The translations under genes and the position numbers were made by a program. Shown one piece after another: positions 16,273 through 24,522 of a DNA stretch of 64,000 nucleotides. The notes below the pieces were generated by a model that did not search any database, had not been told where the DNA came from, and was given only the letters and a program-made list of their open reading frames with translations. The stretch's first letter is position 1. Every line of letters begins with the position of its first letter. This stretch comes from Sphaerisporangium rubeum (GTDB taxonomy: Bacteria > Actinomycetota > Actinomycetes > Streptosporangiales > Streptosporangiaceae), in assembly GCF_014207705.1 (NCBI RefSeq), contig NZ_JACHIU010000001.1, positions 1 to 64,000 of the forward strand. The letters run 5' to 3'.

Positions 16273-18185
16273 CAGGCGGAACGATGCGTACGCGCAGGAC
16301 GGCCGCCACCGTTCCGCGTGAGCTGACGGCACGGTCGGTGGCCCTCGGGCTAGGCGTCGGGATGGCGCTCACCGCCGCCATCACCTACCTGGCCCTGTAC
16401 TCCGGCGTGGCCATCTCGGCCGCCATCCCGGCGGCGGTGCTGTGCACCGGCATCATGCGGGTGGCCATGCGGGGGGCCACCGTGCTGGAGAACAACCTGG
16501 CGCAGACCATCGCGTCGTCGGGTGAGGCGCTCGCGGTCGGCATCGTGTTCACCATGCCGGCGCTCGTGCTGGCCGGCGTGCGCGACGACCTGAGCTACTG
16601 GGAGATCACCCTGGTGTGCGCGTTCGGCGGGATCCTCGGCGTGCTGTTCGTGATCCCGCTGCGCCGCACGCTGACCCTCGGCTCACCGGAACTGCCGTTC
16701 CCCGAGAGCACCGCCGCCGCCAAGATCGCGCGCGCGGGGAGCGATGGTGCGCGGAGCCTCGCGCCGATGGCTCTCGCCGTGCTCGCGGGTGCCCTGTTCA
16801 AGGCGCTGGTGAGCGTCGTCCAGGTTATCTCGGGGACGGTCGAGGCGGCGGTCAGGGTCGCGGGACGCGTCGTGTACGGCGGGGTGGACATGTCGCTCGC
16901 GCTGGTCGGCGTCGGGGTCATCGTCGGGCTGGAGTACTCGGCGTCGATGGTGCTCGGCAGCGTCCTGTCGTGGCTGGTCGCGATACCTCTGGTCGCGGGC
17001 CCCGCCAGGGGTGACCTGGTCGGCCTGGCCTGGGACACCTGGAGCACGCAGGTGCGGTACATCGGGCTCGGCGCGATGATCGTCGCCGCGCTGTGGTCGG
17101 TCGTGGAGACCCGTCAGGTGATCGGCAAAGGCCTCAGGTGGGCTTTCGCGGGCCTGCGCCAGAAGGCGGACGGCCGCACGCGGCAGGACGACGTCTCCCC
17201 GCGTGGCACGGCGATCGCCGTCGCCGTGACGGCGGTGTGCACGTTCCTGCTGATGCGCGTGGCCACCGGCTCGGACCTCGTCGGCCTGGTCTCCACGGTG
17301 GTCGTGCTGGTCCTGGTGTTCGTCTTCACCTCGGTCTCCGGTTACACCGTCGGGCTGATCGGCAACTCGAACAACCCGAGCTCGGCCTTCGCGATCTGCG
17401 CGCTGCTGATCACGGCGCTCGGATTCATGGCGCTCCAGCTCGGCAGGGACGCGGGCCTGACGGCCGGTGTCCTGTTCGTCGCGGCGTTCGTCTGCACCGC
17501 GTCGGCCACCGCCGGCGACACGGCGCAACACCTCAAGACCGGTGCGCTTCTCGGCGCGTCGCCCCGCAGGCAGCAGATCGCGCAGCTCGCCGGGGTGGTG
17601 GTGTTCACGTTCGTGGTCGCGCCGATCGTGGTGCTGCTGGTACAGGCCTACGGTCTCGGCACCGACCAGGCGGACGCGCTGCAGGCACCGCAGGCCGTCC
17701 TGTTCGCCAACCTCGCCGACATGGTGTTCGGCACCGGCGCGTTCCCCTACCCGATGCTGTGGACCGGCGCCGTCGCCGCGGTCGTGATCATCGCGGCCGA
17801 CACGGTGCTGCGGCGCACCGGACGCTCCACCCGTCTGTACGTCATGCCGGTCGCCATCGGCATGTACCTGCCGCTCAGCCTGACCGTTCCGATGCTCGCG
17901 GGGGCCCTGCTGCCCGGGGTGCTGCGCCGCCTCACCCGCCGGCGCGGCGCGCGGGCCCTCGAAGCGGCGAACGACAGGTCCACGTTGCTGTGGTCCGGGC
18001 TGATCACCGGAGAGGCCCTGGTCGGGGTCGGGGCCGCGGTACCCCGCTGGCTCGGCGTCGACGTCCCTCTGGTGCTGCTGACCAGTCCCATCCTGTCGCT
18101 CGCCGTGTTCTGCCTGGTCATCGTCACCGTCGTACACCTGTCCCAACGCGAGGGTCCGCGCAGGGCCCGCACTTCCCGCACGTGA
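16269..18185 (+). CDS. OPT-family oligopeptide transporter
   Basis: This protein of about 638 residues has some fifteen hydrophobic segments. The signature is in helix 2-3, where ENNLAQTIASSGEALA is followed by a helix ending FTMPALVLAG, as in bacterial OPT/YSL transporters; a second conserved patch is GNSNNPSSAFAICALL. OPT proteins move small peptides or metal chelates with protons. Being inside the operon, it may export, recapture or confer tolerance to the product; direction is unknown. GTG 16269 overlaps the ATP-grasp TGA and has GAGG 8 nt upstream; ATG 16284 is an alternative. Confidence 0.9.
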   Translation: MTGGTMRTRRTAATVPRELTARSVALGLGVGMALTAAITYLALYSGVAISAAIPAAVLCTGIMRVAMRGATVLENNLAQTIASSGEALAVGIVFTMPALVLAGVRDDLSYWEITLVCAFGGILGVLFVIPLRRTLTLGSPELPFPESTAAAKIARAGSDGARSLAPMALAVLAGALFKALVSVVQVISGTVEAAVRVAGRVVYGGVDMSLALVGVGVIVGLEYSASMVLGSVLSWLVAIPLVAGPARGDLVGLAWDTWSTQVRYIGLGAMIVAALWSVVETRQVIGKGLRWAFAGLRQKADGRTRQDDVSPRGTAIAVAVTAVCTFLLMRVATGSDLVGLVSTVVVLVLVFVFTSVSGYTVGLIGNSNNPSSAFAICALLITALGFMALQLGRDAGLTAGVLFVAAFVCTASATAGDTAQHLKTGALLGASPRRQQIAQLAGVVVFTFVVAPIVVLLVQAYGLGTDQADALQAPQAVLFANLADMVFGTGAFPYPMLWTGAVAAVVIIAADTVLRRTGRSTRLYVMPVAIGMYLPLSLTVPMLAGALLPGVLRRLTRRRGARALEAANDRSTLLWSGLITGEALVGVGAAVPRWLGVDVPLVLLTSPILSLAVFCLVIVTVVHLSQREGPRRARTSRT

Positions 18186-18222
18186 CAGCACGTCCATCGA
18201 GAACCATCTGAGGAGAGACGCT

Positions 18223-18630
18223 GTGCCATCACCAACAGCCGCCCGCACCGGCAGGCGATCGGTTTCCAGCCCGTCCACGTGGGAGCCGAGGCTCGGTTAC
18301 TCCCGAGGTGTCCGGATCGGCAACCAGGTCTTCGTCGCCGGCACCGCCGCCATCGACGGCGAGGACCGCGTGCACGGCGACGACGCCTACACCCAGACCG
18401 ACTTCATCATCAGGAAGATCCAGACGGCGCTGCGCGAACTCGGCGCCGACCTCGAAGACGTCGTGAGCACGGTCACCTACCTGTCGGACCGCGCGCACTT
18501 CGACGACTACGCACGCGCGCACCGCGCGTACTTCCAGGACATCGCGCCGGTCAACACGACCGTGCTCGCGGCCCTGGTCCGGCCCGACTTCCTCGTGGAG
18601 ATCACGGCCACGGCGGTGATCGCCGGGTGA
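18223..18630 (+). CDS. RidA-family enamine/imine deaminase-like protein
   Basis: This 135-residue protein starts at GTG 18223 with AGGAGA 7 nt upstream. It has the YjgF/RidA fold: GNQVFVAGTAAID near residue 33, the helix with TDFIIRKIQTALRELGADL, and VRPDFLVEITATAVIAG at the end, keeping the Arg and Glu of the RidA site. RidA proteins hydrolyse 2-aminoacrylate and other enamines. A copy inside a biosynthetic operon suggests an enamine or imine intermediate or by-product. Its stop overlaps the next start (GTGA). Confidence 0.88.
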   Translation: MPSPTAARTGRRSVSSPSTWEPRLGYSRGVRIGNQVFVAGTAAIDGEDRVHGDDAYTQTDFIIRKIQTALRELGADLEDVVSTVTYLSDRAHFDDYARAHRAYFQDIAPVNTTVLAALVRPDFLVEITATAVIAG

Positions 18631-20012
18631 GCACCGCTCAGGTGGGAAAGGTCCACATCCATCCCGTACGGCACGGCGTGCGCGGCGAGGTACGGATTCC
18701 GCACTCCAAGCCGCACATGCAGCGTGCCGTCCTGCTCAGCCTGCTCGCCAACGCGCCGAGCGTGATCGTGAACCCGGCGTGGTCCTCGGAGTCCCGCGAT
18801 CTGTTCGAGGCGGCCAAGCTGTTCGGCGCCGACGTCGTGCACGAGGACGAGGCCAGGCTGGTCGTCACCGGCACAGGACGGTCGGCCGGCCCGCCGGCCA
18901 CACCGGTCACGACGGCGGGTTCCGCGTTCAACTTCCGCACGCTCGCCGCGGTGGCCTGCCTCATCCCCGGCGAGACCGTGATCGAAGGCAACGCGTCGAT
19001 GCGCGCGCGGCCCGTGACCCGGTACCTGAACTTCATCACCGACCTCGGCGCGCGGTGGGACGACGTCAGCGACGCCACGCACCTGCGGATCAAGGTGCGC
19101 GGCGGGTCCCGCCTGGCGGGAGAGACCCTCATCGACCCTCGGCACAGCTCACAGGCGCTCACCGCCGCGCTCCTCGTCGCGCCGCTCGCCGACGGCGAGG
19201 TGCGGATCAGGTACGACGGCGAACCGGTCGGTGAGGGCTACGTGGACCTGACGCTCGCCATGATGCGGGAACAGGGTGCCGCGGTGGAACGATCGGGCCC
19301 GTCGTTCCTCGTCACACCGAGCGCGTACCGGTCACAGGTGCACCTGATCGCGTCCGACTTCACCGCGCTGTCGTACGTGGCGGGTGCGGTGGCGGTGGTC
19401 CGCGACGCGGACGTCACCGTGGCGGGCTACCGGCCGTCGGGGCTGAGCTCCGAGAAGGAGTTCATGGAGGTGCTCGGCGCGCTCGGCGTCCACTGCCGGC
19501 ACGACCCGGTGGCACGGACCCTGCGCCTGCGGCACACCGGACCGGCGGCGGCGTCGGTGGAGATCGACGGCAGGAACATGCCGACCGTCGTCCCGACCCT
19601 CGCCGCCATCGCGCCGTTCGTGGACGCGAAGGTCACCGTGCGCGACGTCGCGCACGTCAACAACCACAAATGTCCTCGGGTGTCGGTCATGCTCACCGAA
19701 CTCGGCCGCCTGGGATGCCAGCTGACCCCCCTGCACCGGGCCGACGGGCTGCTCGACGGCTTCACCACGACAGGCAGGCAGAGCCCGCCTGGTGGTGTCG
19801 CCGTGGACGGTCACGGCGACCACCGGATCTTCATGAGCCTGGCCACCGCGGCGCTCGGCTGCCGCATGGGTGCGGTCGTCGACGGCGCTCACCTGCTGCC
19901 GGCCAGCTTCCCCGGCTACCTGGATGTCCTGACCCGGCTCGGCGTCCACTGGGACCCGTCCGGCCGTCAGCACCTCGAACCCGTCCCGACCGCTACCAAG
20001 GCGTTGATGTGA
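18627..20012 (+). CDS. EPSP-synthase-like protein 1, altered active site
   Basis: This 461-residue protein has the whole fold of 3-phosphoshikimate 1-carboxyvinyltransferase (AroA). Landmarks are HSKPHMQR (residues 26-33), AGSAFNFR (97-104), HSSQALTAALL (173-183) and DHRIFMSL (398-405). Compared by eye with E. coli AroA, the catalytic Asp313 becomes Thr320, the Glu341 position becomes Lys348 (HKCPR for KETDR), the PEP-contacting Arg124 becomes Ser124, and Ser23 becomes Pro29; the Arg344 and Arg386 equivalents remain (351 and 400). A normal shikimate reaction therefore looks unlikely. GTG 18627 overlaps the RidA stop. Confidence 0.82.
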   Translation: MSTAQVGKVHIHPVRHGVRGEVRIPHSKPHMQRAVLLSLLANAPSVIVNPAWSSESRDLFEAAKLFGADVVHEDEARLVVTGTGRSAGPPATPVTTAGSAFNFRTLAAVACLIPGETVIEGNASMRARPVTRYLNFITDLGARWDDVSDATHLRIKVRGGSRLAGETLIDPRHSSQALTAALLVAPLADGEVRIRYDGEPVGEGYVDLTLAMMREQGAAVERSGPSFLVTPSAYRSQVHLIASDFTALSYVAGAVAVVRDADVTVAGYRPSGLSSEKEFMEVLGALGVHCRHDPVARTLRLRHTGPAAASVEIDGRNMPTVVPTLAAIAPFVDAKVTVRDVAHVNNHKCPRVSVMLTELGRLGCQLTPLHRADGLLDGFTTTGRQSPPGGVAVDGHGDHRIFMSLATAALGCRMGAVVDGAHLLPASFPGYLDVLTRLGVHWDPSGRQHLEPVPTATKALM

Positions 20013-21313
20013 CCATGGATGCCCTGCAGTACAACCAGATCCACGTCGCGCCGGCGAACCGGCTCGCCGGCGCCATCACCCCTCCGGCGTCCAAGAGCTC
20101 CTCGGCTCGCGCCGTACTCGCGGCGGCGCTCGCGCCGGGACGCAGCCACGTCGTCAACGTCGCGACCAGCAACAACGTGCGCGCGATGATGGACTGCTGC
20201 CGAGCACTCGGCGCGGAGATCACCGACACCGGCACCGGCGTCGAGATCGTCGGCCCGGAGGAACTGACCGCCGGCACCACACTGTGCCCGGGGAACTCCG
20301 GGATCGTGCTGCGCCTCCTCATGGGGGCCACCGCGCTCACGCGCGACGTCACGTTCATCACGCCGTACGTCGAGTCGCTCGGCCGCAGGTCCAACTCCGA
20401 GATGGTGGGTGCGCTGCGCGAACTCGGCGTGCTGTGCACCTCGACCGGCCCCGACGACCGTCTCCCCATCACGCTCGACGGTTCCGCCACGCACGGCGGC
20501 CATGTCGCGATCTCCGGAAGGAGAAGCTCGCAGTTCCTCAGCGGCCTGCTCTACCTCGGCGGCCTGCTCGGCGAGGAGCTGACCGTGACGGTGAAGGACC
20601 AGCTCAAGGCCAGGCCCATGGTGCGGACCACGCTGGACGTCCTGCGTAACGCCGGCGTGGACGTGCGGGCCTCCGACGACCTGATGGAGTTCCACGTCGA
20701 CGGACGGCAGCGTTTCCAGCCGGCGCGGCACGTCGTCGGCAGCGACCCCGCCAGCACCGCGGCCCTGCTCGCCCTCGCCGCGTCGGTCGAGTCGGAGATC
20801 CGCCTGGAGAACTGTGTGCTGGAGGAGCTCGGCGGGGTCCTCGACTACCTGCGGGAGATCGGCGTCGATCTCGTCCAGGACGGGACGACGCTGACGGTCC
20901 GCGGCGGCGGGCCGCTCAAGCCGATGGACTTCGACGGCTCGATCGCCCCCGACGCCGTGCTGCCCCTCGCCGCGCTCGCCGCGCACGCCGACGGCACGAG
21001 CCGCTTCTACAACATCGAGCATCTCCGCTACAAGGAGTGCGACCGGATCAGCGACTTCCGCCACGAGCTGCGCACGGCGGGTGTGGACGCCGACGAGCGG
21101 CGCGACGAGCTGATCGTCCACGGCTCGTCCGAAGGTGTGCGCGGCGGCGTGGTCGTGGACAGCCACTACGACCACGGCGTGGTGTTCGCGATGACGCTGG
21201 TCGCGCTCCGGAGCGAGGACGGGCTGACGATCAGGAACCCCCAGTACGCCGGGCAGACCTACCCGAAGTTCTTCGACGACCTCGGTCGCCTCGGCGTGAC
21301 GGTCACGGTCTAG
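20009..21313 (+). CDS. EPSP-synthase-like protein 2, altered PEP site
   Basis: This 434-residue AroA homologue is only distantly like its neighbour. It keeps SKSSSAR (28-34), GNSGIVLR (95-102), RRSSQFLSGLL (171-181), the catalytic Asp315 in APDAVLPL, KECDR (342-346) and a C-terminal Lys420. But DHR becomes DHG (Gly390 at the Arg386 position) and the Arg124 position reads Ser123, so two of the arginines that hold PEP are missing. Catalytic acids kept with the PEP site changed point to a different donor or a different reaction. GTG 20009 overlaps the previous TGA (ATGTGA); ATG 20015 is an alternative. Confidence 0.82.
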   Translation: MTMDALQYNQIHVAPANRLAGAITPPASKSSSARAVLAAALAPGRSHVVNVATSNNVRAMMDCCRALGAEITDTGTGVEIVGPEELTAGTTLCPGNSGIVLRLLMGATALTRDVTFITPYVESLGRRSNSEMVGALRELGVLCTSTGPDDRLPITLDGSATHGGHVAISGRRSSQFLSGLLYLGGLLGEELTVTVKDQLKARPMVRTTLDVLRNAGVDVRASDDLMEFHVDGRQRFQPARHVVGSDPASTAALLALAASVESEIRLENCVLEELGGVLDYLREIGVDLVQDGTTLTVRGGGPLKPMDFDGSIAPDAVLPLAALAAHADGTSRFYNIEHLRYKECDRISDFRHELRTAGVDADERRDELIVHGSSEGVRGGVVVDSHYDHGVVFAMTLVALRSEDGLTIRNPQYAGQTYPKFFDDLGRLGVTVTV

Positions 21314-21322
21314 GAGGCCGGC

Positions 21323-22849
21323 ATGTGCGGAATCGCAGCGATGATCGACCCGCGCGCCGGCGCGGAGAGCGAGAGCGCCGTACGGCGCAGGGAGCAGGAG
21401 CTGCTCTCGATGCTCGGCCGGATCAGGCACAGGGGAGACGCCGAGTGTTTCGGTGAGCGGTGGGCCGGGCCCGGCGTCGCGCTCGGCACCAACCGCCTGG
21501 CCATCGTCGACCGCGAGCACGCGCGTCAGCCGCAGGCCGACGCCACGGGCCAGGTGCGGGTGGTGTTCAACGGCGAGCTGTACGGCTACCTGGACCTGCG
21601 CCGCGAACTCGAGGACCTCGGACATGTCTTCCGGACGTTCTCCGACACCGAGGTGCTGGTCCACGCCTACCTGGAGTGGGGTGCGGACTTCGTGGGCCGC
21701 CTCGACGGCATGTACGCCTTCGTGCTGTACGACGGACGGCAGGGGTCCTTCCTCGCCGCCAGGGACCATATCGGGATCAAACCGCTGTACTACGCCGTAC
21801 GCGACGGCGTCTACTCCTTCGCGTCGGAGCAGAAGTGCCTGTGGGGCCACGGCGACGTGATCACCATGGCGCCGGGGACACGCATGCGGGACGGCGTGGT
21901 CACCAGGTACGCCGACCTGGAGACCGAACCGCCGGACCTGACGCCGGACGAGGCCGTCGCGACGTACCGGACGCTGTTCCACGAGGCCGTCAGGAAACAG
22001 GTCCAGACGGATCTGCCGATCGCCGTGATGTTCAGCGGCGGCATCGACAGCGCCGCGGTGCTGCACGTGGCGCGCAAATACCACCCGCGGGTCACCGCGG
22101 TCACCGTCGGCTTCCCCGGGGCCGCCGACATCGCGGTCGCGCGGCGGTACTGCGAGGAGTTCGGCGTCCCGCACATCGTGGCGGGCCTGGACCGGGAGGC
22201 GCTCATCGAGAGCATCCCCGACGTCGTGTACGGCTCCGAGCACTTCGAGGCGATCGACGTGTTCGACGCCTGTTTCGGCAACTTCGCCTACCACCAGGTC
22301 AGCCGGCACGGCTTCAAGGTCGCGCTGTGCGGCGAAGGCAGCGACGAGGTGCTGGCGGGCTACGACATCTTCCGCACCCACGAGGACCCGGTGGGCCTGA
22401 TGCGCTACCGGGTCGGCAACCTGCACCGTACCGACCTGCAGCGCGTCGACCGGTCCAGCATGATGAACTCCGTCGAGACCAGGGTCCCGTTCATGGACCG
22501 CGACCTCCTCACGTTCTCCTACAACCTCCCCATGGACCTGAAACTCCGCGGCGGGGTGGAGAAGTGGATCCTGCGGCAGGCCTTCGAGGGAGACCTCCCG
22601 CCGTACATCGCGAACCGTCCCAAGGCACGCATGCCTGACGGCAGCGGCCTGAAGAACACGCTCGTGGAGTACGCGCGCCGGCCCGCCGACGTGGACGAGG
22701 ACCTGCTGCGCGAACTCGGGATCGAGACACAGGAAGGCGCGTTCCTGCTGAGCGTGTACCTGAAGGCCGGCTTCCCCGTGCCGAAGGAACGGCACAAACG
22801 GCCCGGCTACGACTACCCCGCCAACGCCTACTTCGACTTCGTCTCTTAG
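21323..22849 (+). CDS. Glutamine-dependent asparagine-synthetase-like amidotransferase
   Basis: This 508-residue AsnB-type protein has both halves. The N-terminal class II glutaminase domain keeps Cys2 (MCGIAAMID), Arg58-Leu59, FNGELYG (82-88) and Asp108. The synthetase domain has the pyrophosphate loop SGGIDS (238-243), CGEGSDE (336-342) and NSVETRVPFMD. It should release ammonia from glutamine and use it on an adenylated carboxylate. It is not a beta-lactam synthetase, which loses Cys2. In this operon it more probably amidates a pathway acid than makes asparagine. AGGAGG lies 5 nt before the ATG. Confidence 0.9.
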   Translation: MCGIAAMIDPRAGAESESAVRRREQELLSMLGRIRHRGDAECFGERWAGPGVALGTNRLAIVDREHARQPQADATGQVRVVFNGELYGYLDLRRELEDLGHVFRTFSDTEVLVHAYLEWGADFVGRLDGMYAFVLYDGRQGSFLAARDHIGIKPLYYAVRDGVYSFASEQKCLWGHGDVITMAPGTRMRDGVVTRYADLETEPPDLTPDEAVATYRTLFHEAVRKQVQTDLPIAVMFSGGIDSAAVLHVARKYHPRVTAVTVGFPGAADIAVARRYCEEFGVPHIVAGLDREALIESIPDVVYGSEHFEAIDVFDACFGNFAYHQVSRHGFKVALCGEGSDEVLAGYDIFRTHEDPVGLMRYRVGNLHRTDLQRVDRSSMMNSVETRVPFMDRDLLTFSYNLPMDLKLRGGVEKWILRQAFEGDLPPYIANRPKARMPDGSGLKNTLVEYARRPADVDEDLLRELGIETQEGAFLLSVYLKAGFPVPKERHKRPGYDYPANAYFDFVS

Positions 22850-22877
22850 CCAGTCGTCCCATGAAGGAGAGACCGCG

Positions 22878-23930
22878 ATGGAATATCTGCCCGGCCTGAC
22901 GGTCGAGAAGTTCGAGCGGCTGTTCGCCGAGAGGTTCCCCGAGATGGCGTCCGCGCTGTGGCTGCGGCGTCCCGGCGGGGAGGCGATCCTCGACCTCGGG
23001 AGGACCACGACCAACGAGTTCGGTTCCGACGACTCCGGCGGCAGAGGCGACTCGTTCCGGCGGGCACACGAACGCAGCAGCGTGAAGGCCACCGGGATGA
23101 GCAACCTGCTGGAACTGGCGACCGGCCTCACCGGCGTGGACCGCCTGCCCGCGGGCTTCCGGCTCCTCGACGTCCTCGGCGGCAGCGGCACCCTGGTGCG
23201 GGTCACGCGCGAACTGCCCCAATGGCGTACCGACAGGGACTGGATCCTGACCGGCGACGTCGCGCCGGAGATGGCCGCGCAGGCCTTCGACTACGGCCTG
23301 CCTGCCGTACGCCAGCCCGCGCAGTTCCTGCTGTGCCACGACGACGCGTTCGACGCCGTGCTGGTGGCGTACGGCGCGCACCACATCCCGGTGGAGGAGA
23401 GAAACGGCTGCTACGCGGAGGCCCAGCGGGTCCTGCGTCCCGGTGGCCGCCTGGTGGTCCACGACTTCGAGACCGGCACCCCCATGGCCCACTGGTTCGA
23501 GCAGATCGTCGACGCCTACAGCCCCACCGGCCACCAGTACACCCACTTCACCGCGACCGACTTCGAGAAGGACCTGACAGCCGCCGGCTTCACCGACGTG
23601 CGAACCGTCCGGGTCTACGACCCCATCACCATCACCGCCGACGACGCGGCGTCCGCAAGGAACCGCATGCTCTGGTACGTGCGCAACGCGTACGGCCTCA
23701 CCCCCCCGGACGGCCCGACCACTGACGAGGAGGTCCTGAACTGGGTCGAGCACCTGGTCACCACCTGTCTGCGCTACACGAAGGACGACTTCGCCTCCCT
23801 GGAAGCAGTCCCCGAGCAGGTACGGTCCGCCGGAACACTGACCGTCTACGAGACCGATGAGGGCTTCCGTGCCGAACTTCCACGGATCGCTTACGTCGCG
23901 GTCGCCGTGAACGCCGACCCGGCGGCGTAG
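22878..23930 (+). CDS. Class I SAM-dependent methyltransferase
   Basis: This 350-residue protein ends the operon. After an N-terminal region of about 90 residues, the SAM motif reads LLDVLGGSGTLVRV (96-109, Gly-rich loop GGSG), followed by DAVLVAYGAHHIP (motif IV region) and VLRPGGRLVVHDFE. The C-terminal third is helical and resembles the lid of small-molecule O- or N-methyltransferases. AAGGAG lies 8 nt before ATG 22878. A strong hairpin starts 9 bp after its stop. Acceptor unknown; it may also be a non-methylating SAM protein, since the motif I loop is unusual. Confidence 0.82.
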   Translation: MEYLPGLTVEKFERLFAERFPEMASALWLRRPGGEAILDLGRTTTNEFGSDDSGGRGDSFRRAHERSSVKATGMSNLLELATGLTGVDRLPAGFRLLDVLGGSGTLVRVTRELPQWRTDRDWILTGDVAPEMAAQAFDYGLPAVRQPAQFLLCHDDAFDAVLVAYGAHHIPVEERNGCYAEAQRVLRPGGRLVVHDFETGTPMAHWFEQIVDAYSPTGHQYTHFTATDFEKDLTAAGFTDVRTVRVYDPITITADDAASARNRMLWYVRNAYGLTPPDGPTTDEEVLNWVEHLVTTCLRYTKDDFASLEAVPEQVRSAGTLTVYETDEGFRAELPRIAYVAVAVNADPAA

Positions 23931-23938
23931 CCGAACAG

Positions 23939-23975
23939 ATCGGCGTTCCGCCGGAACCCCACGCGGAACGCCGAT
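23939..23975 (+). terminator. Operon terminator hairpin
   Basis: A perfect 13-bp stem (23939-23951 with 23963-23975) with an 11-nt loop begins 9 nt after the methyltransferase stop. It marks the downstream limit of the cluster transcript. Confidence 0.8.
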
Positions 23976-24087
23976 CCTGCCGGCGGTCAGATCTCGACGA
24001 GGGCGAAGCACACGGTGTTGATCGGCACCACGCCGTCACGAAGCTCGACGACCGTACGAGTAGGCCCGTCGCAGTAGTGGTCGCAAC

Positions 24088-24119
24088 GAAAAAGCCCCGC
24101 ACCATGATCAGTGCGAGGC
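24088..24119 (-). terminator. Minus-strand terminator beside the displaced tRNA-Ile end
   Basis: GCCCCGCAC/GTGCGAGGC (24094-24102 with 24111-24119) forms a hairpin with one mismatch. On the minus strand it is followed by CTTTTTC. It lies 17 nt beyond the duplicated tRNA-Ile 3' sequence, as a tRNA terminator would. Confidence 0.65.
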
Positions 24120-24135
24120 GTTCGGGCTGGTGGGC

Positions 24136-24172
24136 CTACCAGGACTTGAACCTGGGACCTCTTCCTTGTCAG
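24136..24172 (-). repeat. Duplicated 3' part of tRNA-Ile (att site, distal copy)
   Basis: Positions 24136-24167 match 32 of 32 bases of tRNA-Ile (25904-25935) from the anticodon stem to the acceptor, and 36 of 37 through 24172. The rest of the tRNA is missing. Such a copy arises when an integrase recombines at a tRNA 3' end. Together with the intact gene it bounds a 1.77-kb segment. Confidence 0.88.
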
Positions 24173-24522
24173 CTCGATCCCTCTACCCGTGATGAGCTTC
24201 CGGCAGGCGGGGACGCGACACCGGAGTGAGCGACAGCGCTGGAGCCCGCAGGGCCCGCTTACCCTCGACCGGGATTGGGATTTCGCCACCCGGTGGATGC
24301 GCCGCCCGCAGACCGGTGTCGTGCGAGTCAGGCGGCACGGGCGGGCTCCGCCGATCGGCGCCGTCAGGGTCCGGCGGGCTGAAAGTTGCATCCGCGACCT
24401 GCATCCTCGCGACCCGCCTGGTCGCGTTGTCGACAGGCCGCGACACTCACTTCTACCGTCTGTGTAGCGCGTCGATCGGTATGCGGGCCACCGCTCCGCC
24501 TCCTGGCCGCCAGGGAGCCACC
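24173..24522. other. Gene-free 5' part of the integrative relic
   Basis: I see no convincing gene here. The short direct repeat CGCGACCTGC/CGCGACCCGC lies near 24400. The region must contain the promoter of the FN3/CBM2 gene; no clear -35/-10 pair is visible. Confidence 0.4.

Noticed and set aside
18627..21313. The two AroA-like genes considered as housekeeping aroA
   Set aside because: They sit in a SARP-linked operon and lack residues essential for EPSP synthesis; neither looks like the standard actinomycete AroA.
21323..22849. AsnB-like gene considered as a beta-lactam synthetase
   Set aside because: The N-terminal Cys2 and other glutaminase residues are intact, whereas beta-lactam synthetases lose Cys2.
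19967..23206. 1079-residue minus-strand frame over the biosynthetic operon
   Set aside because: Val/Arg/His/Gln-rich composition without motifs; shadow of the plus-strand genes.
23987..24391. Minus-strand frame of 134 residues between the operon and the FN3/CBM2 gene
   Set aside because: Part of it is translation of the tRNA-Ile repeat; no homology or ribosome site visible.
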